64,000 bases of DNA, taken from positions 186,001-250,000 of the forward strand of contig NZ_LMDW01000015.1 of assembly GCF_001425205.1 (NCBI RefSeq), written 5' to 3'. Made by a program: the position numbers and the translations under genes. A model generated the notes under the pieces. That model ran no database searches. It was not told where the DNA came from and saw only the letters and a list, made by a program, of their open reading frames with translations. Shown here piece after piece: positions 1 to 8,764 of the stretch. Source of the DNA: Variovorax sp. Root411. Lineage in GTDB: Bacteria > Pseudomonadota > Gammaproteobacteria > Burkholderiales > Burkholderiaceae_C. How positions within the stretch are numbered: the stretch's first letter is position 1; the number at the start of each line of letters is the position of its first letter.

Positions 1-46
1 TCATAAGACGCGGCATCGCCCAATACCGGCTCACCGGAGACAAGCC

Positions 47-583
47 ATGCCGACCCCACCACCCGTGCGCGGGCTGCACCACTTCGCCTGGCGCTGTCGC
101 GACAGCGAAGAAACCCGCCATTTCTACGAAGACCTGCTGGGCCTGCCGCTGGCCCACGTCATCAAGAGCGACCACGTGCCGAGCACGGGCGAGTACTGCC
201 CCTACGTGCACATCTTTTTCCAGATGCGCGACGGCTCGTACATCGCCTTCTTCGATCTCGGCGACGACATTGCCGCGCTGCCCTCGCCCAATACGCCTTC
301 GTGGGTGAACCACATCGCGCTGCGCGTGGACTCGGTGGCCGCCCTGCTGGCGGCCAAGGCACGGCTCGAAGGCGCGGGCGTCGAGGTGCTGGGCGTGACC
401 GACCACCACATCATCGAGTCGATCTATTTCTTCGACCCCAACGGCATCCGCGTGGAGCTGACCACGCCGACCGTGCCGCAGGCCGAGATGGACGCGCATG
501 CGCTGCGCGCCCATGCGGACCTCGATGCGTGGACCGCGCGCAAGGCCGAGCTGCGTGCCGCAAGGGGGGTATCGAGTGTCTGA
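47..583 (+). CDS. VOC-family (glyoxalase/extradiol dioxygenase-like) protein
   Basis: A 178-residue single-domain vicinal oxygen chelate protein. Candidate metal ligands of the fold are visible: His12 in LHHFAW, His89 in VNHIALRV and Glu137 in RVELTT, the usual His-His-Glu set. The start is supported by a GGAGA motif 8 nt upstream. It is the first visible gene of a tight plus-strand operon and overlaps the next gene by 8 nt. Next to a flavin monooxygenase and an alpha/beta hydrolase, a ring-cleaving dioxygenase is the attractive reading, but single-domain VOC proteins also act as glyoxalases, isomerases or resistance proteins. The substrate cannot be read from the sequence. The promoter lies left of the window or in its first 46 bases. 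Confidence 0.85.
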   Translation: MPTPPPVRGLHHFAWRCRDSEETRHFYEDLLGLPLAHVIKSDHVPSTGEYCPYVHIFFQMRDGSYIAFFDLGDDIAALPSPNTPSWVNHIALRVDSVAALLAAKARLEGAGVEVLGVTDHHIIESIYFFDPNGIRVELTTPTVPQAEMDAHALRAHADLDAWTARKAELRAARGVSSV

Positions 584-1697
584 CCTGCAACTCGCCGTCA
601 TCGACGTCAAGCCCGGCGCATCGATGGAAAGCCAGTCGGGCCTGCAGATGCTGCGCCCGCGCATCTATGGCGCCTACCGCGCGCCGGCGGGGCCGAAAAA
701 AATCGCGGCCATCGTGATGCACCCGACCAGCAACTTCATGGGCCACTACCTGATCGCCCCGCTGGCCGAGCGCGGCATCTGCTGCATGGGGCTGAACTCG
801 CGCTACGTGGGCAACGACACGGTGCTGCTGATGGAGCGCGCCATTCAAGACCTGGGCGCCGGCGTGCAGTACCTGCGCGCAGCGGGCTACGAGAAGGTGT
901 TCCTCGTCGGCAACTCAGGCGGCGCGGCGCTCGCGAGCTTCTACCAGGCGCAGGCCGAGAAGCTCACGGCCACTCATTTGCCCGACGGCGACCCCACGCA
1001 CCTGCACCCGAGCGACCTGCCGCCCGTGGACGGCATCGCGCTGTGCGCCGCGCACCTGGGCCGCACGCGGCTGATGCGCGACTGGATCGACCCCTCGGTC
1101 ACCGACGAGCACGACCCGCTTTCGGTGGACCCCGAACTCGACATGTACGACGCGCGCCACCGCACGCCCTACGACAGCGACTTTCTCGCGCGCTTCGGCG
1201 CAGCGCAGAAGGCGCGGCTGGACCGCATCGAGCACTGGGCCATCGAGCGCCTCGCGATGCTGCGCAGCACGCCGGGCGCACCGCGCGACCAGGCCTTCGT
1301 CGTCTACCGCACGCATGCCGACCCGCGTTGCGTGGACCTGTCGCTCGACGCGAACGACCGCTTGCCCGGCAGCGTGTGGGGCGATGCGCGGCAGGTGAAC
1401 TACTCGGCCAATGCGATGGGGCGCACCACCTCCCTCACGGCGTTTCTCTCGCAATGGTCGTCGCGCTCGCAGGCCGACGGGCCGACCAACCTCGCGCGCA
1501 CCACGGTGCCGAAGCTGCTGCTGACCTATACGGGCGACCAGTCGACCTTTCCGAGCACGCGCGATGCGTGGATGGCGGCGGGCGGATCGCGCATCCGCAA
1601 CGTCGACATCGTGGGCGGCAACCACTATCTCGCCGGTCAACCCGAGCTGATTCCCAAGTCGGCGGACGCCATCGCCGAGTTCGCGCACGCGCTCTAG
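576..1697 (+). CDS. Alpha/beta hydrolase
   Basis: About 373 residues from a GTG start at 576, preceded by an AAGGGGGG ribosome-binding site at 562-569 and overlapping the VOC gene's stop by 8 nt. An ATG at 498 would give a longer protein whose extra residues have no hydrolase-like character, so the GTG is preferred. The nucleophile elbow is GNSGG with Ser114, and a C-terminal GGNHYL segment can supply the catalytic His. It is soluble, with no signal peptide. In this operon it probably hydrolyses a ring-cleavage product or an ester; the substrate is unknown. Confidence 0.85.
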   Translation: MSDLQLAVIDVKPGASMESQSGLQMLRPRIYGAYRAPAGPKKIAAIVMHPTSNFMGHYLIAPLAERGICCMGLNSRYVGNDTVLLMERAIQDLGAGVQYLRAAGYEKVFLVGNSGGAALASFYQAQAEKLTATHLPDGDPTHLHPSDLPPVDGIALCAAHLGRTRLMRDWIDPSVTDEHDPLSVDPELDMYDARHRTPYDSDFLARFGAAQKARLDRIEHWAIERLAMLRSTPGAPRDQAFVVYRTHADPRCVDLSLDANDRLPGSVWGDARQVNYSANAMGRTTSLTAFLSQWSSRSQADGPTNLARTTVPKLLLTYTGDQSTFPSTRDAWMAAGGSRIRNVDIVGGNHYLAGQPELIPKSADAIAEFAHAL

Positions 1698-1703
1698 AAC
1701 ATC

Positions 1704-3356
1704 ATGGAAACCTTTGCATTCGCGCCGGCCTACGAGTTGCCGAGCTGGCCTTTCACGCCTCCGCCCGAACTGAACGGCACGACGGTCGCGCGGCATCCCA
1801 TCGTCATCGTCGGCGCGGGCCCCTCGGGGCTGACGCTGGCCTGCGATCTCGCGCAACGCGGCGTGCACGCCGTGTTGCTCGATGAAGACGACACCGTCGG
1901 CGTGCGCGGCGCTTCGTCGCGCGGCATCTGCTACGCGCAAAAGAGCCTGGAGATCTTCGAACGCCTGGGCATCTACGAGCGCATCGCGGCCAAGGGCATC
2001 ACCTGGTCGTTCGGGCGCACCTTCTCAGGCGAGCAGGAGGTCTACAACTTCAACCTGCAGGTGAACAGCGTCTCGAAGCAGCCGCCGTTCATCAACCTGC
2101 AGCAGTTCTACATCGAGTGGTTCCTGGTCGAGCGCATCCTCGAGCTCGGGCTCACCGACGTGCGCTGGAAGAGCCGCATGACGCGCGTCGAGCAGCTGGC
2201 CGATGGCGTGCGCCTGGACATCGAGACGCCCGCCGGCAGCTACACGATCGAGGCGGACCGGCTGATCGATGCCACCGGCGCCAACAGCCCGATCCGCACG
2301 CAGCTCGGCATCGAGGCGCACGCCTCGCGCAGCACCGACCGCTGGTGCATCAGCGACGTGCGCTTCAGGAAGCCGCTGCCGACCGAGCGCTGGACCTGGG
2401 TCGATGCACCGTTCAACGAAGGCCGCGGCGTGTGGCAGCACCTGATGGCCGATGGCGTGTGGCGCATCGACTACCAGATGCCCGAAGACTGCGACACGGC
2501 CCACATCAGCCAGCCCGAGGTGGCGGGCGCGCGGCTGCGCGAGCAACTGGGGCCGGACGTGGAGTTCGAATTCGTGTGGATCGGGCCGTATGGCTACCGC
2601 GACCACCTGCTCGACAGTTTCCGGCACGGCAACGTGTTCTTCATCGGCGATGCGGCACATGTGGTGAGCCCGTTCGGTGCGCGCGGCGGGAACAGCGGGA
2701 TTCAGGATGCGGCCAACCTCGGGTGGAAGCTCGCGCTGGTGGCCCAGGGCAAGGCAGGCGATGCGCTGCTCGACAGCTACGACGCCGAACGGCAGCCCGC
2801 AGCGAAGCAGAACCTGCAGGTCACGAGCCGCTCGGCGCGCTTTCTCGCGCCGCGCTCGCCGGCCGAGCACACGCTGCGCCGGGCCGTGGTGGCGCTGGCC
2901 GCGCGGCATTCGTTTGCGCGCGCGCTGGTGAACACCGGGCGCATGTCGGTCGCGAACGAGTACCCCGCCGCGCCGCAGTTGCCCGAGGGCGGACGATCCG
3001 TGCAGAACCTGCCGCTGCGCTGGGCCGATGGGCGCGAGACGACGCTGATGCAACTGCTGGCCGAGGACACGCAATGCATCGGCCTGTGGTTCGCGCCGAC
3101 GCGCGACCAGGCCAGTGCGGCGCTCGAGGCCGCCGCGTCGCTGCCGCTGCACTTGCTGGCCGTGGGCGGCAACAGCGGCCTGCCCACGCTGCAGGCCGAC
3201 GAGCAGCTCGCCAGCCATCTCGGCATCGGCGACGCGGGCGGCTTCGTCCTCGTGCGACCCGACGCCTACCGCGCGGCCGTACTGGCGAAACCGACCCCGG
3301 AAACCATCGCCACCGCCTTGCACATCGCGCTTGCCCACGACAACAGCAACCCATGA
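1704..3356 (+). CDS. FAD-dependent aromatic monooxygenase (PheA/TfdB/MhpA type)
   Basis: A 550-residue flavoprotein of the group A aromatic hydroxylase family. The ADP-binding motif GAGPSG lies at about residues 37-42 and the second FAD motif GDAAH at about 314-318, followed by a GGNSGIQDAANLGWK helix. The C-terminal third resembles the thioredoxin-like domain of phenol hydroxylases. Such enzymes hydroxylate a phenolic ring with NAD(P)H and O2, so this is probably the first oxidative step of the operon's pathway. It starts 6 nt after the hydrolase stop and overlaps the DUF2783 gene by 4 nt. The phenolic substrate is not identifiable. Confidence 0.92.
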   Translation: METFAFAPAYELPSWPFTPPPELNGTTVARHPIVIVGAGPSGLTLACDLAQRGVHAVLLDEDDTVGVRGASSRGICYAQKSLEIFERLGIYERIAAKGITWSFGRTFSGEQEVYNFNLQVNSVSKQPPFINLQQFYIEWFLVERILELGLTDVRWKSRMTRVEQLADGVRLDIETPAGSYTIEADRLIDATGANSPIRTQLGIEAHASRSTDRWCISDVRFRKPLPTERWTWVDAPFNEGRGVWQHLMADGVWRIDYQMPEDCDTAHISQPEVAGARLREQLGPDVEFEFVWIGPYGYRDHLLDSFRHGNVFFIGDAAHVVSPFGARGGNSGIQDAANLGWKLALVAQGKAGDALLDSYDAERQPAAKQNLQVTSRSARFLAPRSPAEHTLRRAVVALAARHSFARALVNTGRMSVANEYPAAPQLPEGGRSVQNLPLRWADGRETTLMQLLAEDTQCIGLWFAPTRDQASAALEAAASLPLHLLAVGGNSGLPTLQADEQLASHLGIGDAGGFVLVRPDAYRAAVLAKPTPETIATALHIALAHDNSNP

Positions 3357-3559
3357 TCACCGAGCCCCGCATCCCCGATCCCGACGGCTTCTACGCCGCA
3401 TTGCTCGCGGCACACGAAGGCCTCAGCGAAGCGCAGAGCGCCAACCTCAATGCCCGCCTCGTGCTGCTGCTGGCCAACCAGTGCGCCGACCAGCGCGTGC
3501 TGCTTGCCTGCATCCAGGCGGCGGCCGAAGAAGACCTCACGACAACGAACACCCCATGA
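3353..3559 (+). CDS. DUF2783 small protein
   Basis: A 68-residue protein starting at the ATG inside the ATGA overlap with the monooxygenase stop and ending in an ATGA overlap with the MBL gene. It matches my recollection of DUF2783, a small family found between a flavin monooxygenase and an MBL-fold protein. It is acidic and predicted helical, with no cysteines except one at about residue 42 and no signal or membrane segment. The coupling on both sides argues for a fixed stoichiometry with its neighbours. Its biochemical role is not known to me. Confidence 0.8.
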   Translation: MITEPRIPDPDGFYAALLAAHEGLSEAQSANLNARLVLLLANQCADQRVLLACIQAAAEEDLTTTNTP

Positions 3560-4521
3560 CCATGACCGTTTCCTTCGCATCCGCCTCCGACACCCGCGAG
3601 CAGAAGCCCCGGCTGCAGGAGCTCGGGCCCGGCGCCTACGGCTACATCAGCGACTTCGATCCCAACTGCGGCTTCGTCGTCGGCGACGAGCACGTGGTGC
3701 TGATCGACACGCGCCCCACGCCGCGCATGGCGCGCGATTTCCTGGCCGCCATCCGCACGGTGACCGACAAGCCCATCCGCACCATCGTGCTCACCCACTA
3801 CCACGCGGTGCGCGTGATGGGCGCGAGCGCCTTCGACGAGGTGCGCGAGATCGTCGCCAGCAGCGGCACGCTCTACTGGATCCACACGCGCGGCCAGGCC
3901 GACTTCGACTCGGAGGTCGGCCGCTTTCCGCGCCTGTTCGCGGGCGTCGAGGAAATACCTGGGCTGACCATCCCCACCACGGTCTTCGATCGCGAGACCA
4001 CGCTGCCGCTGGGCGGCGGCCGCGAGTTGCGGCTGATGTCGCTGGGCCGCGGCCATTCGGGCGGCGACGCGGTCGCGTGGCTGCCCGACTGCGGCGTGCT
4101 CTTTTCGGGCGACGTGGTCGAGAACCGCTGCGGCGTGTATGCGGGCGACGCCTACATCGGCGACTGGGCCGGCACGCTCGACGCTGTGGCCGCTCTGAAG
4201 CCGCGCGTGCTGGTGCCCGGCCGTGGCGCAGTGCTGCAGGACGAGGCCGCGTGCGCCGAGGCCATCGGGCTCACCAAGGCATTCCTCTCGACGCTGCTCG
4301 AGAGCGTGAAGGCCGGCATCGCGGCGGGCGAGACGCTCAAGGGCTGCTTCGCCCGCGCCGAGGCGGCGATGACGCCGCGCTTCGGCGACTGGCCCGTGTT
4401 CCAGCACGTGCTGCCCTTCGACGTCTCGCGCGCCTACGACGAGCTGCGAGGCATCGAGCACCCGGTGGTGTGGACCGCCGAGCGCGACCGCGAGCTGTGG
4501 CAGGTCCTGCGCGGCGAATGA
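3556..4521 (+). CDS. MBL-fold hydrolase-like protein with altered metal site
   Basis: 321 residues, starting at the ATG that overlaps the DUF2783 stop; a second in-frame ATG two codons on is an alternative start. The metallo-beta-lactamase fold is recognisable, but the first metal motif reads THYHAVR (about residues 80-86) instead of THxHxDH. The later PGHG-type His is Arg in PGRG (about 221). GRGHSGGD (about 165) and FSGD (about 183) are intact. At least three canonical ligands are therefore missing, and the protein may bind one metal or act without hydrolysis. The operon position suggests a role downstream of the monooxygenase. Confidence 0.85.
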   Translation: MTMTVSFASASDTREQKPRLQELGPGAYGYISDFDPNCGFVVGDEHVVLIDTRPTPRMARDFLAAIRTVTDKPIRTIVLTHYHAVRVMGASAFDEVREIVASSGTLYWIHTRGQADFDSEVGRFPRLFAGVEEIPGLTIPTTVFDRETTLPLGGGRELRLMSLGRGHSGGDAVAWLPDCGVLFSGDVVENRCGVYAGDAYIGDWAGTLDAVAALKPRVLVPGRGAVLQDEAACAEAIGLTKAFLSTLLESVKAGIAAGETLKGCFARAEAAMTPRFGDWPVFQHVLPFDVSRAYDELRGIEHPVVWTAERDRELWQVLRGE

Positions 4522-4562
4522 TCTGAACCGACTTCCAAAACAAGCAACGGAGACAAGAGACG

Positions 4563-5537
4563 ATGAAGCGATTTTTTCTTCCCCTGCTGGCCTCGGCCTT
4601 CGCGCTGGCCACCGGCCTCGCATCGGCGCAGCCGGCCGCCTATCCCAGCCAGCCGATCAAATGGATCGTGCCCTACGTGGCCGGCGGAGGCACCGACAAC
4701 CTCGCGCGCACGCTGGCCGAGGCGATGCAGCCATCGCTGGGGCAGCCGCTCATCATCGACAACCGGCCGGGCGCCTCCACCAACATCGGCGTGGGCGTGA
4801 TGATGCAGGCCAAGCCCGACGGCTACACCATCATGCAGGCCGAGAACGCGGCGCTGCTCTTCAACGAGCACATGTTCGCCAAGCTGCCCTACAAGCCCGC
4901 GAGCGACTTCACCTACATCGGCGCCATCGGGCGCTTTCCGGTGGCGCTGGTGGTGCATCCCGACTTCCCCGCGAAGAACGTGGCGGAGTTCGTGCGCTAC
5001 GTGAAGGCCAACCCCGACAAGGTGAGCTACGCCTCGCCCGGCAACGGCTCGCCGCACCACATGGCGATGGAGCTCTTCAAGCAGAAGGCAGGCCTGACGA
5101 TCACGCACGTGCCGTACAAGGGCGCGGCGCCGGCCATGACGGACGTGATGGGCGGCCAGGTGCCGACGATGATGCTGGACCTGGCCTCGGGCTTGCCGAT
5201 CATCAAGGCGGGCAAGGTGCGCGTGCTGGCCATCGCGCTGCCGCAGCGCGCGGGCGCCATGCCCGAGGTGCCGACCTTCGTCGAGGCCGGCTTCCCCGAC
5301 GTCAATGCCTATGCCTTCCACGGCCTGATCGGCCCGGCCGGCATGCCGCCAGAGGCCGTGGCGCGGCTCAACAGCGAGTTGCACAAGGCGATGAAGGCAC
5401 CGAAAGTGGTGAAGCTGTTCGCGGACTTCGGCTTCGAGGCTCTGCCCGGAACGCCGCAGGATTTCTACAAGCTCTCGCGGACAGAGAGCGAGCGCTGGGG
5501 CAACATCATCAGGACGGCGGGCGTCAAGCTCGACTGA
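4563..5537 (+). CDS. Bug/TctC-family periplasmic solute receptor
   Basis: 324 residues with a clear Sec signal peptide (basic MKR, hydrophobic core, cleavage near ASA-QPA at residue 22-24). The mature start YPSQPIKWIVPY and the GGGTDN loop are typical of tripartite tricarboxylate transporter receptors of the Bug family, which bind carboxylates or aromatic acids in the periplasm. A GGAGAC ribosome-binding site lies 8-10 nt upstream. No TctA or TctB membrane gene is adjacent, as is usual for the many orphan Bug receptors in Burkholderiales. It probably recruits the substrate of this operon. Confidence 0.92.
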   Translation: MKRFFLPLLASAFALATGLASAQPAAYPSQPIKWIVPYVAGGGTDNLARTLAEAMQPSLGQPLIIDNRPGASTNIGVGVMMQAKPDGYTIMQAENAALLFNEHMFAKLPYKPASDFTYIGAIGRFPVALVVHPDFPAKNVAEFVRYVKANPDKVSYASPGNGSPHHMAMELFKQKAGLTITHVPYKGAAPAMTDVMGGQVPTMMLDLASGLPIIKAGKVRVLAIALPQRAGAMPEVPTFVEAGFPDVNAYAFHGLIGPAGMPPEAVARLNSELHKAMKAPKVVKLFADFGFEALPGTPQDFYKLSRTESERWGNIIRTAGVKLD

Positions 5538-5541
5538 CTGG

Positions 5542-5880
5542 TCACCAGCCCAGCCAAAGGTGCAGCGGCAGGTACACCGCCATGCCCGCGAGCATCGTGC
5601 CAAGCACGCCGCGCCGCCAGTAGAAGTACACCGCGCCGACCACCGCCGCATACAGGCGGGCGTCGTGCAGCGTGGTGATCAGGTGGCCCTGCGTCATGAC
5701 GATCTCGGGCGCGATCACGCCCGCGAGCGCGGCGGCCGGCGCGTAGTGCAGCGCGCGGTGCGCCCAATCGGGCAGGCCCCAGGGCCGGTCGAGGATGAAG
5801 AAGAAGCAGCGCGTGAGCACGGTGACGAGCGCCAGCCCGACGATCACGCCCATGGTCCACCAGTCGGTGGTCGCGCTCAC
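5542..5880 (-). CDS. azlD: AzlD-family membrane protein
   Basis: A 112-residue membrane protein with about four hydrophobic segments, including MGVIVGLALVTVLTRCFFF and the closing YLPLHLWLGW. It starts at a GTG overlapping the azlC stop (GTGA). AzlD is the small partner of AzlC in branched-chain amino-acid export. It is the last gene of the def-to-azlD run and ends 4 nt from the convergent Bug receptor gene. I see no terminator between them. Confidence 0.88.
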   Translation of the reverse strand: MSATTDWWTMGVIVGLALVTVLTRCFFFILDRPWGLPDWAHRALHYAPAAALAGVIAPEIVMTQGHLITTLHDARLYAAVVGAVYFYWRRGVLGTMLAGMAVYLPLHLWLGW

Positions 5881-6617
5881 TTGTCGTCCTCCGCCGTGGG
5901 GTCGAGGCCGAATTGTTTTTCGAGCCAGAAGCACAGCAGCACCGCAACGCCGATGGCGGCCACGATGTTGAGTTTCAGCGGCAGCGCATAAGCCGCCACG
6001 GCCGTGGCACCGGCAATCAGCGCGGCCAGCACGCGCAACCGTGTCGTCGCCATCGAACAGACGATGGCCACCAGGCTCAGCACGCCCGCGAAGCCCAGCC
6101 CCCAGGTCTGCGGAATGAAGTTGGCCAGCGCGACGCCCAGCAGGCTCATGCCCATCCAGGCGCACCAGGTCACGAAGTAGTTGCCGGTGAGGTAGGCCTC
6201 CTGGGCTTCCTGCTCGGCGATGGTCAGCGGCGGCTGGGGGTACTTTTTGGTGAAGAACGCGTAGCTCAGGTCGGCCGTGAGGTAGCCGTGCAGCATGCGG
6301 CGCCAGCGCGGCATGTGCATGAGGTAAGGCCGCAGGTGCAGGCTGAACACCACGAAGCGCAGGTTCACGCAGAAGCCCGTGGCCAGGATCACCCAGGCCG
6401 GCGCGCCCGCGAACAGCAACGGAATGGCCGCGAGCTGCGAACTGCCCGCGTAGACCAGCAGGGTCATCGCCACGGCCTCGAGCACGCTCATGTTCGACTT
6501 GACCATGGCCACGCCGGTCATCAGCCCCCAGGCGCCGATGCCGAGCGCCACCGGGGACATGTCGCGGATGCCGATGCGGAATTCCGGGCGGCTGCGAATG
6601 CTTTGCGAGAGAAACAT
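5877..6617 (-). CDS. azlC: AzlC-family branched-chain amino-acid exporter
   Basis: A 246-residue inner-membrane protein. The N-terminal GAWGLMTGVAMVKSNMS segment and the loop YAGSSQLAAIPLL are typical of AzlC, the large subunit of the AzlCD exporter of branched-chain amino acids or analogues. Its ATG shares one base with the fmt stop codon, so translation is probably coupled to fmt. AzlD follows with a 4-nt overlap. The substrate is inferred only from the family. Confidence 0.92.
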   Translation of the reverse strand: MFLSQSIRSRPEFRIGIRDMSPVALGIGAWGLMTGVAMVKSNMSVLEAVAMTLLVYAGSSQLAAIPLLFAGAPAWVILATGFCVNLRFVVFSLHLRPYLMHMPRWRRMLHGYLTADLSYAFFTKKYPQPPLTIAEQEAQEAYLTGNYFVTWCAWMGMSLLGVALANFIPQTWGLGFAGVLSLVAIVCSMATTRLRVLAALIAGATAVAAYALPLKLNIVAAIGVAVLLCFWLEKQFGLDPTAEDDK

Positions 6618-7576
6618 CAGCCGAACACTTGCCCGGGCTTCAGGTCGAAGCCGCGCAGGAAATCGGCCGCGGCGAGGCGCTTGCCGCCCGGCCGCTGGAG
6701 TTCAGTGACGGTGACAACCGAATCGGCAGCCGCCGCCACGGCCACGCCGGTATCGGTGACGGCGAGGATCGTGCCCGGCGCGGCCGATGCCGTGGGGGAC
6801 GGCATCGCGTGGGCCGCCCACAGCTTGATGGTCTCGCCGTCGAGCGGGCTGTTGGCGCCCGGAAAAGGGTCGAAAGCACGGATGCGGCGCACGATGGCGT
6901 CGGCCGGATGGGCCCAGTCGATCAGCGCCTCGTGCTTCTCGACCTTGCTGGCGTAGGTGACGCCTTCGGCCGGCTGCGGCGTGCGGACGAGCGCGCCGAT
7001 ATCCGCAAGCGCCTCGACGATCATCTTTCCGCCCAGTTCGGCCAGCCGGTCGTGCAGGCGGGCGGTGTTGTCGTCGCCGATGTCGACGGCCTCGCGCAGC
7101 AGCATGTCGCCGGTGTCGAGCCCGGCGTCCATCTGCATGATGGTGATGCCGGTCTGCGCGTCGCCGGCCTCGATGGCGCGGTGGATCGGCGCAGCGCCGC
7201 GCCAGCGCGGCAGCAGGCTCGCATGGATGTTGAGGCAGCCGTGCACCGGCAGGTCGAGCACCCACTGAGGCAGGATCAGACCATAAGCCGCGACCACCAT
7301 CACGTCGGGCTTCGCGGCCAGCAGGGCGTCGCGCGCGGCCGAGGCTTCGTCGGGGTACTTGCCATCGAGCCGCAGGCTGCGCGGCTGGGCCACGGGCCAG
7401 TTGTTGGCAACGGCGCATTGCTTGACGGGCGACGCCTGCAGCTTCATGCCGCGGCCGGCGGGCCGGTCGGGCTGGCTCATCACCAGCACCACGTCATGGC
7501 CGGCGGCGGCAATGGCCTCCAGCGCGACGCGCGCGAACTCGGGCGTGCCCGCAAAAACGACTCTGAGGCGGCTCAA
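6617..7576 (-). CDS. fmt: Methionyl-tRNA formyltransferase
   Basis: 319 residues, the usual length. Fmt transfers a formyl group from 10-formyltetrahydrofolate to Met-tRNAi. The catalytic Asn and His lie in [20 protein letters not shown], and the conserved Asp in [18 protein letters not shown]-terminal OB-like domain follows from about residue 210. It lies downstream of def, the classical pairing, with a lipoprotein gene inserted between. It overlaps that gene by 4 nt and azlC by 1 nt. Confidence 0.97.
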   Translation of the reverse strand: MSRLRVVFAGTPEFARVALEAIAAAGHDVVLVMSQPDRPAGRGMKLQASPVKQCAVANNWPVAQPRSLRLDGKYPDEASAARDALLAAKPDVMVVAAYGLILPQWVLDLPVHGCLNIHASLLPRWRGAAPIHRAIEAGDAQTGITIMQMDAGLDTGDMLLREAVDIGDDNTARLHDRLAELGGKMIVEALADIGALVRTPQPAEGVTYASKVEKHEALIDWAHPADAIVRRIRAFDPFPGANSPLDGETIKLWAAHAMPSPTASAAPGTILAVTDTGVAVAAAADSVVTVTELQRPGGKRLAAADFLRGFDLKPGQVFG

Positions 7577-8082
7577 TCGCGGATCCGATCGAGCTCGAGA
7601 TCGTCCCCCGTGTGGTAGCGCCGGACCACGCCGGTCGGATCGATGTAGATGTACAGCATGCGGCGCTCGTTCACGGCCTTGTAGCGCCAGGTCCAGACGG
7701 CACCGTCGAAGGAGCTGACGCGGGTGATTTCATAGGGACGGCCGTAGAAGGCCATCACGTCGTTCTGGCGCCACTGGTTGACCTTGATGTCCTGGCCGAA
7801 GCGCGCCTCGCTGAGCACCTGCGTCACCGAGACCACCTTGCCCGAGGCGTCGACATCGATGTCGGTCACCTCGAAGCCGGCCGGCATGCGCGAGTACTGC
7901 AGCCGCTCGCCGCCGCCCGTCAGCGGGTAGCGGCCAGTGGGCGCACCCAGGCGCTGCAGGGTGTCGGCGGCCGTGGCACCGGGCTGGATGCGCGTGGGTT
8001 CGTTGGCGCAGCCGGCAAGCCCCAGGGCGGCGACGGCGGCGACCGCCAGCGCTGCAAGGGAACCGAAACCACGTGCGCGCAT
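7573..8082 (-). CDS. Outer-membrane lipoprotein, SmpA/BamE-like
   Basis: A 169-residue protein with a signal peptide ending in the lipobox LAGC (Cys at about residue 25). The mature part begins with a pattern ([19 protein letters not shown]) like the helix-turn of the SmpA/OmlA/BamE fold, followed by alternating strands. It is not BamE itself, which is shorter, so call it a BamE-like lipoprotein of unknown role. It lies 4 nt after def and overlaps fmt by 4 nt, inside a translation-housekeeping operon. That placement is constitutive and does not reveal function. Confidence 0.8.
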   Translation of the reverse strand: MRARGFGSLAALAVAAVAALGLAGCANEPTRIQPGATAADTLQRLGAPTGRYPLTGGGERLQYSRMPAGFEVTDIDVDASGKVVSVTQVLSEARFGQDIKVNQWRQNDVMAFYGRPYEITRVSSFDGAVWTWRYKAVNERRMLYIYIDPTGVVRRYHTGDDLELDRIRD

Positions 8083-8086
8083 GGGA

Positions 8087-8605
8087 TCAGGCCCGTTCGC
8101 GCAGGTCTTCGCGCTGCTGCTTGAGCAGCTTGCTCTTGATGCGGTTGCGCTTCAGGGGGGAAAGGTACTCAACGAACACCTTGCCCAGCAGGTGGTCGAG
8201 TTCGTGCTGGATGCACACGGCCAGCAGGCCGTCGGCCTCGATGGTGCGCGACTCGCCGTTCTCGTCGAGCGCCTGCACCTTCACAGAGGTGGAACGCATC
8301 ACGCCGTCGTAGATGCCGGGCACCGAGAGGCAGCCCTCTTCGTTCAGCACCTTCTCGTCGCTGGCCCAGGTGATCTCGGGGTTAATCAGCACGATCGGCT
8401 GGTTGCGCTCCTCGGAAATGTCGATGACGACGAGGCGCTCGTGCACGTCGACCTGGGTCGCCGCCAAGCCGATGCCGCTGGCGTCGTACATGGTTTCCAG
8501 CATGTCGGCAACCAGGGCCTTGACGCGCGCGTCGACGCCCTGCACCGGCTTGGCCACCGTGTGCAGGCGTTTGTCCGGGTAACTCAGAATGATTCGTTTG
8601 GCCAT
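8087..8605 (-). CDS. def: Peptide deformylase
   Basis: 172 residues carrying all three deformylase motifs: GIGLAATQ (about 45-52), EGCLSVPG (about 91-98, metal Cys) and QHELDHL (about 133-139, metal His and catalytic Glu). It removes the N-terminal formyl group from nascent proteins and so reverses the fmt reaction after initiation. It is the first gene of the minus-strand operon. The 160-base gap to the divergent LysM gene must hold both promoters, but no textbook boxes stand out. Confidence 0.97.
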   Translation of the reverse strand: MAKRIILSYPDKRLHTVAKPVQGVDARVKALVADMLETMYDASGIGLAATQVDVHERLVVIDISEERNQPIVLINPEITWASDEKVLNEEGCLSVPGIYDGVMRSTSVKVQALDENGESRTIEADGLLAVCIQHELDHLLGKVFVEYLSPLKRNRIKSKLLKQQREDLRERA

Positions 8606-8764
8606 GAAATCGGGGAAAAGTTGTGGCTATTTTCGCCATTTCCGCGACTCAAGGCGCCGCAGGGGCCCGAAATCGTTGCCCTCGCAAGGGCTTCAGCGCA
8701 GAATTCGTAGCAAATTGTGAGATTCGTATGCGCCGCGCTACTGCGGGCGCTCACCCATCCAGAA

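Noticed and set aside
498..575. Earlier ATG start for the alpha/beta hydrolase
   Set aside because: Would add 26 Arg/Pro-rich residues inside the VOC gene; the GTG at 576 has a strong ribosome-binding site.
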